From Spirochaetota bacterium (GTDB taxonomy: Bacteria; Spirochaetota; UBA4802; UBA5550), in the NCBI GenBank assembly GCA_016933025.1, contig JAFGBT010000045.1, positions 1-64,000 of the forward strand: a stretch of 64,000 bases of DNA. Direction: 5' to 3'. The translations under genes and the position numbers were made by a program. Under the pieces are notes generated by a model that saw only the letters and a list, made by a program, of their open reading frames with translations, did not search any database and had not been told where the DNA came from. Positions 25,131 through 33,958 of this stretch are shown in pieces. Each line of letters opens with the position of its first letter. Position 1 is the first letter of the stretch.

Positions 25131-25415
25131 TTATACGATTTCGTAACAGGTCTTGATGTCCATCCCCGGTTCCAGAAGCGGGAAGAGTTCCGCCAGGGAT
25201 GTCGCGAGGTTGCCCGAATGCAATTTTAACGCCTCTTTGTCATTGTATTTTTCATACATCAATAGTGTATTATCTTCGCCGCGTACCGTATGGGGAATGT
25301 ATGCAATGCATCCCGGCTCGGCTTCCTTGATTTTCGGCGCGATCTTTTTTATAATTGCGGTTGCCTCTTCCATCTTGCCTTCTTTGACTTTCAGTTTCGC
25401 TATGATGGTGATCAT
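25131..25415 (-). CDS. antibiotic biosynthesis monooxygenase (ABM/YgiN-like) domain protein
   Basis: The protein has 94 residues, a complete single ABM ferredoxin-like fold: MITIIAKLKVKEGKMEEA, then EPGCIAYIPH, LLMYEKYNDKEAL and HSGNLATSLAELFPLL. Members are small dimeric proteins acting as quinol or polyketide monooxygenases or heme-degrading enzymes; many have unknown function. AAGGAGG precedes the ATG. It stands alone between the FecR lipoprotein and BaiN-type genes. Confidence 0.85.
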   Translation of the reverse strand: MITIIAKLKVKEGKMEEATAIIKKIAPKIKEAEPGCIAYIPHTVRGEDNTLLMYEKYNDKEALKLHSGNLATSLAELFPLLEPGMDIKTCYEIV

Positions 25416-25492
25416 GATATCCTCCTTTTTTATTTTCCTTTTATTCAGGCATGCATAGCATATTCGCAGCAGAAAGCAATTCTTTTACTCGA

Positions 25493-26752
25493 TCAGCCGG
25501 AGGCTTTTGCCGCTGACATGCCGGCACAATACCCGGTGCTCCAGCATATCTGGAGGTTATAGCCGCCTGTTGGGCCGTCGATATCCAGTATCTCGCCGGC
25601 GAAATATAAATTGTCGATTATCCGCGACCGCATGGCGCGCATGTCTATCCCGTCAAGTGAGACGCCGCCTGCAGTGATGATCGCCTTGTCGAACCCTTCG
25701 ATCCCGGCTACGCCGACGCGAAGATCTTTCAGAAGACGAACAAGCCTCTTTCTCTCGTCGCCTGATATGATGTTTACCTTTTTGTCGGGGTCGATTCCGG
25801 AGAGCCCGATGATGACCGGGATAAGCGAGGCGGGGAGTAGTTTCCCAAGGCTGTTTTTAAAGAGACGGTTCGGGTTTTCCCGGAAGTCCCGCTGGACACG
25901 CTGGTCCAGCGCCTTGTGGTCAAGCGCCGGCTTGAGGTCGATGGCCAGCTCGACTCTGCCGGGAAGTAGCGCGCCGATGTTCCTGCTCAGGTCGATGATC
26001 ACTGGGCCGCTCATGCCGTTCGACGTGAACAGGGCCTCGCCGAACTCCTCTGCTGTTTTTTTGCCGTCATGGTAGAGGCTGACCGAGACGTTCCTGATGC
26101 TCAGGCCCTCGAGCTCACCGGCCCATTTTTCTTTCAGGATGACCGGGACCAGCGATGGCCGTGGCGTCACGATGGTGTGGCCCATGTCGCGGGCGAAATC
26201 GAGGCCGGCACCGGTTGAGCCTGTGGCGGGATAGCTGAGCCCGCCTGTGCAGAGGACGTATCGGCCGGCCTCTATCATGCAACTGTTGGCGATGATGGAG
26301 ACGATATGCCGGCTGTCATTATTGATCTTTCGTACATCGAGACCGGGCATTATCCGCACGCCATGTTCGTACAGGTAATCGCGTAGCACCCGCGCGACGT
26401 CTGCGGCGCTGTCCGACTCGGGAAACACCCGGTTGCCGCGTTCAATTTTCAGCGGGAGGCCGCGCTCCGAGAAGAAGTTCATCGCGTCCTCGACCCCGAA
26501 CGAACTGAGCGCGGAATGAAGATAGCGCCCTTTTTTACCGAAGCGGCTGAGAAAGCTCTGCGGGTCGTAGTCCGCGTTGGTGATGTTGCATCGCCCCTTG
26601 CCGGTCAGGAGGAGCTTCTTCCCGGTCCGCCTGTTCTTCTCGATAAGTACAACGTTGGCGCCCCGGCTTGCCGCGGTACCGGCCGCCATCATGCCGGCAG
26701 GCCCCCCGCCGATCACGGCTATATCGCAGGTGATTGTGCCCGATAGTCTCAT
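25493..26752 (-). CDS. BaiN/HI0933-family FAD-dependent oxidoreductase
   Basis: The protein has 419 residues from ATG 26752. The FAD-binding Rossmann motif is CDIAVIGGGPAGMMAAGTAA with VVLIEKN following, and GKKLLLTGKGRCNITN is the family hallmark. LCTGGLSYPATGSTGAG and the C-terminal AGEILDIDGPTGGYNLQICW site complete the fold. Relatives are flavoproteins of the YhiN group, including the bile-acid BaiN; most substrates are unknown. The start is one base after the stop of the radical SAM gene, so the pair forms an operon. Confidence 0.88.
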   Translation of the reverse strand: MRLSGTITCDIAVIGGGPAGMMAAGTAASRGANVVLIEKNRRTGKKLLLTGKGRCNITNADYDPQSFLSRFGKKGRYLHSALSSFGVEDAMNFFSERGLPLKIERGNRVFPESDSAADVARVLRDYLYEHGVRIMPGLDVRKINNDSRHIVSIIANSCMIEAGRYVLCTGGLSYPATGSTGAGLDFARDMGHTIVTPRPSLVPVILKEKWAGELEGLSIRNVSVSLYHDGKKTAEEFGEALFTSNGMSGPVIIDLSRNIGALLPGRVELAIDLKPALDHKALDQRVQRDFRENPNRLFKNSLGKLLPASLIPVIIGLSGIDPDKKVNIISGDERKRLVRLLKDLRVGVAGIEGFDKAIITAGGVSLDGIDMRAMRSRIIDNLYFAGEILDIDGPTGGYNLQICWSTGYCAGMSAAKASG

Positions 26753-26753
26753 G

Positions 26754-27656
26754 TCAGTCTGCGAACTCCGGCGTGTAGTCCGCGCAAGATCCCACTTCCT
26801 GGATGAACCCATTTTCAAAACCGAGGTCATCGAGATATCCGGCGCACTGTTCGTATTCTTTTTTCTTGATCTGCCGGTTTATTTCCGGGAATTCCTTTGA
26901 CCTGTGGACCGGGTAATACTGCCCCATGAGGCTTATCCAGGTTTCGGCGCCAAGGGCATCACGGATCCATTTCAAGATATCGCGTATCGGTGCAACCTGG
27001 CCTGGGAGTACCAGCAGGCGTATGATGAGCCCTTTTCGGGCGATGCCGTCCTGGATGACGCAACGGCCCGCCTGCCTGTGCATCTCGAGGATGGCCCTGC
27101 GCGCCCATTCAGCGTAGTCCAATATCCCGGAATAACGTTCAGCCGTTTCACTATCCCAGTAGCGGAAATCGGGAAGGTAGATATCGACCAGGCCGTCGAG
27201 GAGCCTGAGGGTTTCCGGCTTTTCGTACGCGTTGCTGTTCCACAAGACTGGTATCTCCAGTTCCCGTTCACGCGCCATGCGGATAGCTTCGGCAACCAGG
27301 GGCGTGTACTGGCTGGCGGATACCAGGTTCACATTATGAGCCCCCTGTGCCTGGAGGTTGAGCATCATTGCGCACAAATCATCCAATGTGCGTGGATTCC
27401 CGCGTCCTTCATGGCTGATCCTCCAGTTCTGGCAGTAGGCGCATCGCATGGTGCAGTTGGAGAAGAAGATGGTGCCGCTGCCTCGTGTCCCGCTCAGGAC
27501 CGGCTCCTCCCAGTGATGGAGCCGATATATGTTCACCATGACTTCGCCTGTTGCGCCGCACAATCCGGGCGACACGATCCGGTCCGTACCGCATTCGCGA
27601 GGGCATAGGGTGCAGTGCGTTAGGAGTGTGGCGGCTTCTGATGTCATGCCGCTCAT
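26754..27656 (-). CDS. radical SAM protein (PflA-like, COG1313 type)
   Basis: The protein has about 300 residues from ATG 27656 (ATG 27647 is also possible; neither has a clear ribosome-binding site). The radical SAM cluster motif is NCTMRCAYCQNW. An N-terminal cysteine pattern, CTLCPRECGTDR, is characteristic of this pyruvate-formate-lyase-activase-like group. Conserved blocks VNLVSASQYTP, LWNSNAYE and IYLPDFRYWD follow. It makes a 5'-deoxyadenosyl radical; its target protein is unknown. It is cotranscribed with the flavoprotein downstream and diverges from the ribbon-helix-helix gene at 27822. Confidence 0.85.
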   Translation of the reverse strand: MSGMTSEAATLLTHCTLCPRECGTDRIVSPGLCGATGEVMVNIYRLHHWEEPVLSGTRGSGTIFFSNCTMRCAYCQNWRISHEGRGNPRTLDDLCAMMLNLQAQGAHNVNLVSASQYTPLVAEAIRMARERELEIPVLWNSNAYEKPETLRLLDGLVDIYLPDFRYWDSETAERYSGILDYAEWARRAILEMHRQAGRCVIQDGIARKGLIIRLLVLPGQVAPIRDILKWIRDALGAETWISLMGQYYPVHRSKEFPEINRQIKKKEYEQCAGYLDDLGFENGFIQEVGSCADYTPEFAD

Positions 27657-27704
27657 CGTAGAGCAGTGGTTCGAAACGTCAAGGCGAAAAGAGGGGAGAT
27701 CGAT

Positions 27705-27720
27705 ACCGATAACTATCGGT
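27705..27720. promoter_or_regulatory. palindromic operator candidate ACCGATA-AC-TATCGGT
   Basis: Two perfect 7-bp inverted half-sites are separated by AC. The site lies in the divergent gap between the radical SAM gene and the tandem ribbon-helix-helix gene, about 100 bp before the latter. Near-identical sequence occurs at 46227-46241 in a long gap upstream of the first 7TM receptor. The same 16 bases also occur inside copy 1 (15106-15121), where they encode part of a conserved TDNY motif and may be coincidental. Operator function is inference. Confidence 0.4.
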
Positions 27721-27821
27721 AAGGGGACCATTTAAAAATTGAAAAATTTCTAAAAAAAATTAGTATTTTATGATTTCTAATCGTATATCCATAAAACATC
27801 TTTATATGTGGAGTTATAATT

Positions 27822-28280
27822 TTGGAAACAACACTCAATATCGACATTGCAGTATTATCTGAGATCACAGCTGCGGCGCAAGCCCGTGGGATTTCGCGTT
27901 CAGTAATGATCATTAATCTTATAAAAGAGATTATGAATGAGATTCCAGATCTCTCCAGACTAGGGAGAATGGTGCAGTACCAGGAGAGAAAGGGAAAAGA
28001 TAACTGGCATACCTTTCACTTGTATTTAAGGGAAGATGATTATGAATACTTTCTGGATTTAAGGAAGCTGTTTAAGATGTCTGTTTCTCTGATTCTTGCC
28101 TTTGCGGTAAAAAAATTCTTAAAGAGACAGATTGAAGCAAATAATACCGATAACTATACGTTTAAAAATTATATTGTTATCAGGGAACATATCGATGGAG
28201 TAATATCCTGGCGATTCCTCTGGGGCTGGCCGCGCAATCTGAAGAAAATCTTGCCGCATTCATCCTTGGATACAGTATAA
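27822..28280 (+). CDS. tandem ribbon-helix-helix protein, copy 2
   Basis: The protein has 152 residues and starts with TTG, aligned with the ATG of copy 1; GGAG lies upstream. It has the same plan as the protein at 14782: a first ribbon-helix-helix unit (TTLNIDIAVL, then GISRSVMIINLIK), a second unit (FHLYLREDDYEYF, then MSVSLILAFAVKKFL) and a C-terminal YIVIREHIDGVISWRFLWGWP block. Both copies stand alone in AT-rich surroundings, which suggests a dispersed gene family. I infer DNA binding from the fold; no target is known. Confidence 0.65.
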   Translation: METTLNIDIAVLSEITAAAQARGISRSVMIINLIKEIMNEIPDLSRLGRMVQYQERKGKDNWHTFHLYLREDDYEYFLDLRKLFKMSVSLILAFAVKKFLKRQIEANNTDNYTFKNYIVIREHIDGVISWRFLWGWPRNLKKILPHSSLDTV

Positions 28281-28407
28281 AACTCCTTGGGGTAGATCAG
28301 GTTTTCGCAATAAAGAAAAAAATAGTTGATTTATAACCAGTCTAAATTGCCTCATATGCCCAATAACTTTTAATGCTGTGACGGGATATTTCTGTTATGG
28401 GGGTTTT

Positions 28408-29631
28408 ATGATACGCGTCAATGAAAACTACCTGAAGCTCAAGGCTTCATACCTCTTCTCGGATATAGCGAAGCGGGTGGCCGAGTTCGAGAAGAAGAAC
28501 CCGGGCAAAGAGATCATCCGGCTCGGGATCGGCGACGTCACCCTTCCGCTCCCGCCGGCCTGCATTGCGGCCATGCACCGGGCCGTCGACGATATGGCGT
28601 CCGCCAAGACCTTCAGGGGATATGGACCCGAGCAGGGCTACGACTTTCTGAGGGAAAAGATCTCGGAATTCGATTACCGGTCGCGCGACGTGTCTATATC
28701 CGCTGACGAGATATTTGTGAGCGACGGGGCTAAGTGCGATACTGGTAATATACAGGAGCTGTTCGCGCATGAGATAGTTATCGCCGTCCCCGATCCGGTT
28801 TACCCCGTGTACGTGGACACCAATGTCATGGCGGGCCGGACTGGCGTAAACAGCGACGGACGCTACAGCGGGCTCGTTTACCTGGATTCCACCGATGCGA
28901 ACGGTTTCGTCCCTGAACTGCCGGGTGAGAAGGTTGACCTAATTTATCTTTGCTTCCCCAACAATCCGACGGGCGCGACCGCAACAAAGGCCGACCTGAC
29001 GAAATGGGTGCGCTATGCCCGCGAGAACCGGGCGCTTATCCTCTACGACGCCGCCTACGAAAGCTTTATACGCGATGACAACATCCCGCGGAGCATCTAC
29101 GAGATTGAGGGAGCGGATGAGGTTGCGGTCGAGTTCCGCAGCTTCTCCAAGACTGCGGGCTTCACCGGGACGCGCTGCGCCTTTACCGTTGTGCCGAAGA
29201 AATGCCGTGCATATTCTGCTACGGGCGAGCCGGTGATCCTTCATCAGCTCTGGCTCAGGCGCCAGACGACCAAGTTCAATGGGGTTTCCTATCCTGTCCA
29301 GCGCGCGGCAGAGGCGGTCTATTCGGACGAAGGCCGCAGGCAGGTGAGGGAGCTCGGCGACTACTACCTCGAGAATGCCGCGCGCATCAGGAACGGGATG
29401 AAGGATATCGGGTTCGCCCGCTACGGAGGATTGAATTCGCCATACATCTGGGTGAAGGGTGACCGCGATTCTTGGGCCTTATTCGACCTTATGCTCGAAA
29501 AGGCGGGCGTGGTTTGCACGCCGGGTGCCGGTTTCGGGAAGTGCGGCGAGGGATATATCAGGATCAGCGCGTTCAACTCCCACGAGAACGTGGACAGGGC
29601 CCTGGAAAAGATGAGTGAGGCGCTCAGATAA
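28408..29631 (+). CDS. dapL: LL-diaminopimelate aminotransferase
   Basis: The protein has 407 residues and is a fold-type I aminotransferase. It starts [20 protein letters not shown], typical of DapL, and has [40 protein letters not shown] and the PLP lysine in [13 protein letters not shown] (near residue 248). It converts tetrahydrodipicolinate directly to LL-diaminopimelate for lysine and peptidoglycan, a route known in Leptospira, chlamydiae and plants. GGGGG precedes ATG 28408. The stop abuts the convergent small gene. Confidence 0.93.
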   Translation: MIRVNENYLKLKASYLFSDIAKRVAEFEKKNPGKEIIRLGIGDVTLPLPPACIAAMHRAVDDMASAKTFRGYGPEQGYDFLREKISEFDYRSRDVSISADEIFVSDGAKCDTGNIQELFAHEIVIAVPDPVYPVYVDTNVMAGRTGVNSDGRYSGLVYLDSTDANGFVPELPGEKVDLIYLCFPNNPTGATATKADLTKWVRYARENRALILYDAAYESFIRDDNIPRSIYEIEGADEVAVEFRSFSKTAGFTGTRCAFTVVPKKCRAYSATGEPVILHQLWLRRQTTKFNGVSYPVQRAAEAVYSDEGRRQVRELGDYYLENAARIRNGMKDIGFARYGGLNSPYIWVKGDRDSWALFDLMLEKAGVVCTPGAGFGKCGEGYIRISAFNSHENVDRALEKMSEALR

Positions 29632-30027
29632 TCAGAACGCGCCAAGTTGACACGACTTGATTTTTACCCCCAGTGTGTCGCATGCTGCTGCGACGTCCAT
29701 CTTTGATATGTGTAGTTTTTTCGAGATTGTCCAGGCTTGGTCGCAGGAGAGCTTCCCATCAGTGAGCCCGGCGGTGATTTCCGCTTTCAATTCGTCCGAT
29801 ACCGATTCAGCCGGGCGGACGATTTTCTTTTCCGGCTTGTACCCGAAGAGCCCGAGTTGGCATTTTACGATGTTGAGATCCTCGATGTCCATGGCCTTGC
29901 CGATCTCGGCGGGAGATGCCTTGTGTTCGGCTGCGATTTTAAATGCAACGGCGCACGCTAAATTCCCGCTATCGGCGCTGTTTCGCAGCGCGTTAATCAA
30001 CTCTTGACTGTGCTGGTGTACTGACAT
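29632..30027 (-). CDS. small protein with a duplicated CQLG(L/A)F motif, unknown function
   Basis: The protein has 131 residues from ATG 30027, preceded by GGAGG. It consists of two similar helical halves, each ending in a near-identical motif: KCQLGLFG around residue 60 and SCQLGAF at the very C-terminus. Each half reads like a small helix-turn-helix or winged-helix unit (SPAEIGKAMDIEDLNI, and SKMDVAAACDTLGV). I cannot name the family. The gene starts inside the last 31 bases of the amidotransferase gene, so it is cotranslated with it, and its end abuts the dapL stop. Confidence 0.7.
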   Translation of the reverse strand: MSVHQHSQELINALRNSADSGNLACAVAFKIAAEHKASPAEIGKAMDIEDLNIVKCQLGLFGYKPEKKIVRPAESVSDELKAEITAGLTDGKLSCDQAWTISKKLHISKMDVAAACDTLGVKIKSCQLGAF

Positions 30028-30890
30028 GAGTGCCTCCATTTTTTTCCGAGGATCAGGGTGTCGACCCAGTTTTTGAATTCACACTGCCTGATGTCCGCCG
30101 ATAGGATGTCGTCATCGATGCCGAGCTGCCACCGGAGGTCTTTACGCTTCGGCTCCGCGTGGAGCGCCTCAAGGCGGTCAACGTATTCCCTGAAATCATC
30201 ATGCCCCCTGAAGAACCCGAGTTCGGTCAGCTTTTTCTCGCGCGCAACCATAAGGCGCGCCATCTGGAGAAGGTCGTATTCCGGGTGATACTGGAGCCCC
30301 CAGAACACCCCCTTCTTGTATTTAATCTCCGCCGCCTGCACGCGGGAGAAGTCATTGCCGGACAGGAGCGTGGACCCTTTCGGTAACCGCGTTACCTCGT
30401 CGTCGTGGCTCACGAAGTGGCTGTAGACCTCCGGCTTGCCCTTCATCATCGGATGCATTTTGCCTTCGGCCGTAAGCCGGATCTTTCGGCCGATACCCAT
30501 CTCGCGCCCCTTCGGGTTGGACTTCACCTCGCCTCCGGCGACGAACACCGGGAGCTGGATTCCCCAGCAGGTGCCGAATTGCGGAAGGCCGACGTCGAAG
30601 ATCCGACCGCAGAGCTCGATCATTTTCTGCACGCGCTCGTCGGCAGTGTGGTACACGGTGAGATTGCATCCCGGCCAGAGTACTCCCGCGTATGCGGCAA
30701 GCCCCTTTTTGTCCAGAATGGAGACCTCCGGGTCGCTGGTGTATAAAATGTCGTAAGTGGCTCCGGGGAGGTAGGTCAGGAGCATTTCAGCGTACAGGAC
30801 GCCGGCGTATTTCATGCCTGACCTGTCAAATTCCTCCCGGCTCGGTTTGGGGTATCCGTCGATGATGAGAATGCGTGGCGCGCTGGACAT
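29997..30890 (-). CDS. class I glutamine amidotransferase (GMP synthase-like domain)
   Basis: The protein has 297 residues. The GATase1 domain covers about residues 1-220 with the nucleophile Cys in FGTCWGIQLP and the His-Glu pair in GLQYHPEYDL. The C-terminal ~75 residues (YVDRLEALHAEP to the end) are an extra helical part. No synthetase domain is attached, so it is either a stand-alone glutaminase-type enzyme or acts on another gamma-glutamyl compound. It lies between a HAD hydrolase gene (10 bp upstream) and the CQLG-motif protein gene that overlaps its 3' end. Confidence 0.85.
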   Translation of the reverse strand: MSSAPRILIIDGYPKPSREEFDRSGMKYAGVLYAEMLLTYLPGATYDILYTSDPEVSILDKKGLAAYAGVLWPGCNLTVYHTADERVQKMIELCGRIFDVGLPQFGTCWGIQLPVFVAGGEVKSNPKGREMGIGRKIRLTAEGKMHPMMKGKPEVYSHFVSHDDEVTRLPKGSTLLSGNDFSRVQAAEIKYKKGVFWGLQYHPEYDLLQMARLMVAREKKLTELGFFRGHDDFREYVDRLEALHAEPKRKDLRWQLGIDDDILSADIRQCEFKNWVDTLILGKKWRHSCQYTSTVKS

Positions 30891-30900
30891 GGAAAATACC

Positions 30901-31656
30901 TCAACGGTCTAGTTTTGCGATGATGTCTGGAAGATTACGGTAATCGCCAAAGACTGCGTCAGCCTTCGTGGCGTCGCCCCGCCGGTCGATGACCGCGGTG
31001 CAGAGGACTGCGCGGGCGCCGACCCCGTGCGGTCCGTCAACGTCATTGTGCTCGCGGTCGCCGATATGGACGAGTTCGCGCGGCCTGATGCCAAATGCTT
31101 CGGCCGCCGAAAGAAATGACTCCGCGGCCGGCTTCGACCTCCCGGTCTCGTCAGAGAAGATGAAGACCTCGAACATGCCGAGGATGCCGGCGTCAGAGAG
31201 GATCTGCCGGAGCGCCCGGCCCGGGGTGAAGATCGCGTCCGATATGACGCCGAGCCGGTATTTTCCGTGGAGCTGCTCGAGTGCCTCTTTCACGCCGGGG
31301 ATGATGTCCGGCCTGATTTCCAGCTCCATCTCCTCATGCAGGCGCGTGAGCTCCCCGAATTCCATCTCCGGGAGCTCGCTGCCGAGGCCCCTGAGCACGA
31401 TGCTTAGGCGTTCCGCCACGCTCCAGGTGACATGGAGCTCCTTCCAGACCTTGTTGAAGGCGGCGTCAGCCGTGTCGTATACACGGTCGACCGCTTCCCG
31501 GGAGATCTGCCCGTGCTTGGAGAGGTAGCGGTGCACCAGCTCGCGGCGCTCTTCCTTCTTGGTCGGCCTTCCGGCGGCCTTGCGCTTGGGCTCGTCCGAG
31601 TCGTCGTGGATGATGGTGTCCCAGAGGTCGAAGGTAATGGCCTTGATTTTCGGCAT
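30901..31656 (-). CDS. HAD-superfamily hydrolase
   Basis: The protein has 251 residues. Motif I is TFDLWDTIIHD (Asp nucleophile), motif II lies at LGVISDAIF, motif III includes the Lys in GRSKPAAESF and motif IV is VHIGDREHNDVDG. The cap domain is helical (residues ~25-115), with an unusual basic stretch near the start (KRKAAGRPTKKEERREL). It is a phosphatase or dehalogenase-like enzyme with unknown substrate. AGGAAAGG precedes the ATG. It forms an operon with the amidotransferase downstream. Confidence 0.88.
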   Translation of the reverse strand: MPKIKAITFDLWDTIIHDDSDEPKRKAAGRPTKKEERRELVHRYLSKHGQISREAVDRVYDTADAAFNKVWKELHVTWSVAERLSIVLRGLGSELPEMEFGELTRLHEEMELEIRPDIIPGVKEALEQLHGKYRLGVISDAIFTPGRALRQILSDAGILGMFEVFIFSDETGRSKPAAESFLSAAEAFGIRPRELVHIGDREHNDVDGPHGVGARAVLCTAVIDRRGDATKADAVFGDYRNLPDIIAKLDR

Positions 31657-31668
31657 TCTGATCCTTTC

Positions 31669-32046
31669 CTATTTTTTCGCGCTGATATACCTTACGTTGT
31701 CCATGCCGTTGAAATCAGAATCCTGCGTCAGCAGAATGGCCTTGCATGATCTGGCGGTAGCCATGATGAGGCCGTCCGCCATGGGCAGTCCTGTTTCCGA
31801 GCAGATCCTGGCGCCTTCAAGGGCGATGACTTCGTCAACCGGTATTACCCGGCCCTGACGCATTGCAGCCACAGCATGCAGTGCCGCGCTCTCATCCTTT
31901 TCGCGGAGGAGCTTCCTGAAAACCTCGTAAATATTTATTGCCGATACAACGAGTTGTTCTGTGTCCTCGACCGCGGATGCGAAAAAACCGGCGTTTTTCC
32001 CGTCGGTGAAATATTCGAGCCATCCTGACGAATCAACCAGATTCAT
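31669..32046 (-). CDS. PIN-domain toxin (VapC family)
   Basis: The protein has 125 residues, standard for VapC. The acidic PIN residues are visible: Asp in MNLVDSSGWLEYF, Glu in NIYEVFRKL, Asp in GLPMADGLIMATA and Asp in LTQDSDF. VapC toxins are Mg-dependent RNases. The ATG overlaps the stop of the antitoxin gene in an ATGA junction, the usual coupling. Confidence 0.9.
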   Translation of the reverse strand: MNLVDSSGWLEYFTDGKNAGFFASAVEDTEQLVVSAINIYEVFRKLLREKDESAALHAVAAMRQGRVIPVDEVIALEGARICSETGLPMADGLIMATARSCKAILLTQDSDFNGMDNVRYISAKK

Positions 32047-32249
32047 ATTCTTTCACGCTCGCGTTTCACAGATGTCGTTATGCCTTTCACAAAGCCGCGG
32101 AGGGCCTTCATCTCCTTTACGGGCACGAGTTCAATCCTGTCTCCGTATTCAATGATCTGGAATTTCTGGCCAACCTCGATGCCCAGCCTGTTCCGGACCT
32201 CTTTCGGTATTACCAGCTGATATTTTGTTGATAGGGTCACCGTATTCAT
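32043..32249 (-). CDS. AbrB/MazE-type antitoxin (VapB family)
   Basis: The protein has 68 residues. The swapped-hairpin AbrB domain fills the N-terminal half (VTLSTKYQLVIPKEVRNRLGIEVGQK); the basic C-terminal part (SVKRERERI) is the likely toxin-binding tail. It neutralises the PIN toxin and represses its own promoter. A strong promoter lies 33-61 bp upstream. Confidence 0.9.
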   Translation of the reverse strand: MNTVTLSTKYQLVIPKEVRNRLGIEVGQKFQIIEYGDRIELVPVKEMKALRGFVKGITTSVKRERERI

Positions 32250-32281
32250 GGCTTTCTCCAGAAGAAGTCATCTTACGTTAT

Positions 32282-32310
32282 AATATATCGATACCTTTTT
32301 TGTAAGTCAA
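32282..32310 (-). promoter_or_regulatory. sigma70-type promoter of the toxin-antitoxin operon
   Basis: On the minus strand TTGACT (32310-32305) and TATATT (32287-32282) are separated by exactly 17 bp, 32 bp before the antitoxin start. AT-rich sequence around the -10 could hold the antitoxin operator. Confidence 0.6.
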
Positions 32311-32366
32311 CAATTATTTGGGTCTACAGGGGATATCTGCCAGCCATTCAAGACTTCGGGAAACCG

Positions 32367-33452
32367 TTATTTCCGTACCGGCGGCACGAACACGTGCCGC
32401 AGCTCTGTTTTTCGGATATGGATGGCGTCCTGACCGCACTGTGACGCGCACACGCCGCAGCCGATGCACTTGTCCTCGATGACCGAGGCGATGCCGTCAG
32501 TGATGACGATGGCCTCCATCGGGCATTTTTCCTCGCACAGGGCGCAGCCGGTGCAGGCCTCTTTGTCGACCGACGCCATGAAGGTGGCAAGGTTGTGAAG
32601 CGGCGCCGCTCCCTTGTAGTACATCTGGAAGGTGCCGCAGCAGCACTTGCAGCAGTTGCAGATAGCCTCCTCTTCACGGTCGGGGTCGAGATTTACGTGA
32701 AAGGCCTTGTGCACCAGCCCGGCCTCTTCGGATTCCCGTAGAACGCGCCGCGCGTCCTCCTTCGATATAGGCCTCGCGAACCGGTGCTCCATGGCGAATT
32801 CGGCTATCTTGCCGAACATCAGGCAGTTGTTTTTCTCGTTCGTCACTTTGCACGGATCGCCCAGGAGCTCTTTTTCATGGCGGCAGTAGCAGGTGGTCAC
32901 CGCGATGGTGTCAAACTTGTCGACGATTTTATTCACCTCCTCCATGGGAAGGACTACGTCCTTGTCCCGGTCGATCTCTGAGTCGATCGGGACCACGCGC
33001 GCGACCGGTTTGAACGACCGCGTTGCCGCGATGACCTGATCGTAGTTTTTCTGCACCAGGTCTGCAAGCTCGTCGAAGAGGCGGTCGAAAAGACGCGCCT
33101 GCCGTTTCTCCTTCTCGCCGGTGCCGCCGCGCATCATGGTGAATTCGAAAATCCCCGGGAAGGGGCCCATGAGCCGATAGATCATGGTGCCGGTTCCCCG
33201 GCTTCTTGTGCCGGTGATCACGCCGCAGTCCATCAGGCTTTCGAGCATTGTATCGAGCTCCTTGCCGCTCATTCCCGATTTTTCACTGATCTGGTCGCGG
33301 TTCATGGAGCCGGAAAAAAACGAGAGGAACCGCGCCTGGTTCTCCGTGATAATGCTTTTGATAAGTTCAAGGATTGTGTCCGTGAGGGGCATCGGTATCA
33401 TGCCCGCCCTTATGACCGCGTTTGCCGCGCTGAGCCACACCTGTTCCGACAT
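32367..33452 (-). CDS. winged-helix protein with C-terminal 2x[4Fe-4S] ferredoxin domain
   Basis: The protein has 361 residues. An N-terminal winged-helix segment (about 45-100, DQISEKSGMSGKELDTMLESLMDCGVI split by its turn) is followed by a helical middle with CYCRHEKELLGDPC. A Cys-rich stretch CNCCKCCC comes near residue 270, then two ferredoxin motifs, CTGCALCEEKCP and CIGCGVCASQCG. The architecture is a known conserved type in anaerobes and spirochaetes without a defined role; it may sense redox state or accept electrons. AAGGAGG precedes the ATG. It is the last gene of the minus-strand run from the bactofilin gene down. Confidence 0.85.
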   Translation of the reverse strand: MSEQVWLSAANAVIRAGMIPMPLTDTILELIKSIITENQARFLSFFSGSMNRDQISEKSGMSGKELDTMLESLMDCGVITGTRSRGTGTMIYRLMGPFPGIFEFTMMRGGTGEKEKRQARLFDRLFDELADLVQKNYDQVIAATRSFKPVARVVPIDSEIDRDKDVVLPMEEVNKIVDKFDTIAVTTCYCRHEKELLGDPCKVTNEKNNCLMFGKIAEFAMEHRFARPISKEDARRVLRESEEAGLVHKAFHVNLDPDREEEAICNCCKCCCGTFQMYYKGAAPLHNLATFMASVDKEACTGCALCEEKCPMEAIVITDGIASVIEDKCIGCGVCASQCGQDAIHIRKTELRHVFVPPVRK

Positions 33453-33463
33453 AGGAATCCTCC

Positions 33464-33955
33464 TTAATCCTCTTCTACCCTGACCCGCTCCACTTTGCCG
33501 GAGGCGGTGTCTAGGATGGCGACGGAAAATTCATCGGCGCCGTACAGGGAGCCGGGATTGACGACCCGCGTGTTTCCCGCCAGGTAGTTTTCAAACATGT
33601 GGGTATGTCCCTTGATGATGTAATCGTATTTGCCCGAGGCCACGGCCTGACGAAACTGGGACACGTTGCTCCCGTGGAACACGATGATCCTCTTGCCGTC
33701 GGACTCGAAGGTTGCGCATTCTTCGATCGGGTCAAACCCGAGCTTTTCCGATTCGGCGTTCAGGGCTTCACCGTCTATGTCGCCGTTCCCCAGGACAAAG
33801 ATGCACCGGAATTCCTTGAAGAGATCGAGCATGCGGGGGGAGGTGATATCGCCCGCGTGGACGACGCGCTCGACCTTCTGCTCCCTGAAAATATCGACCG
33901 CCTTCCTGGCCATCTCAATGTTGTTGTGGGTATCGGAAAGGATGCCGATTTTCAT
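33464..33955 (-). CDS. YfcE/MJ0936-type metallophosphoesterase
   Basis: The protein has 163 residues. The metal-binding motifs are DTHNN (start GILSDTHNNIE), HAGDI, LGNGD (the GNHD position) and GHTH in IIKGHTHMFEN. The family contains small cytoplasmic phosphodiesterases. It begins 3 bp after the metG stop, so it is cotranslated with metG and transcribed with the ferredoxin gene that follows by 11 bp. Confidence 0.9.
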   Translation of the reverse strand: MKIGILSDTHNNIEMARKAVDIFREQKVERVVHAGDITSPRMLDLFKEFRCIFVLGNGDIDGEALNAESEKLGFDPIEECATFESDGKRIIVFHGSNVSQFRQAVASGKYDYIIKGHTHMFENYLAGNTRVVNPGSLYGADEFSVAILDTASGKVERVRVEED

Positions 33956-33958
33956 GGG

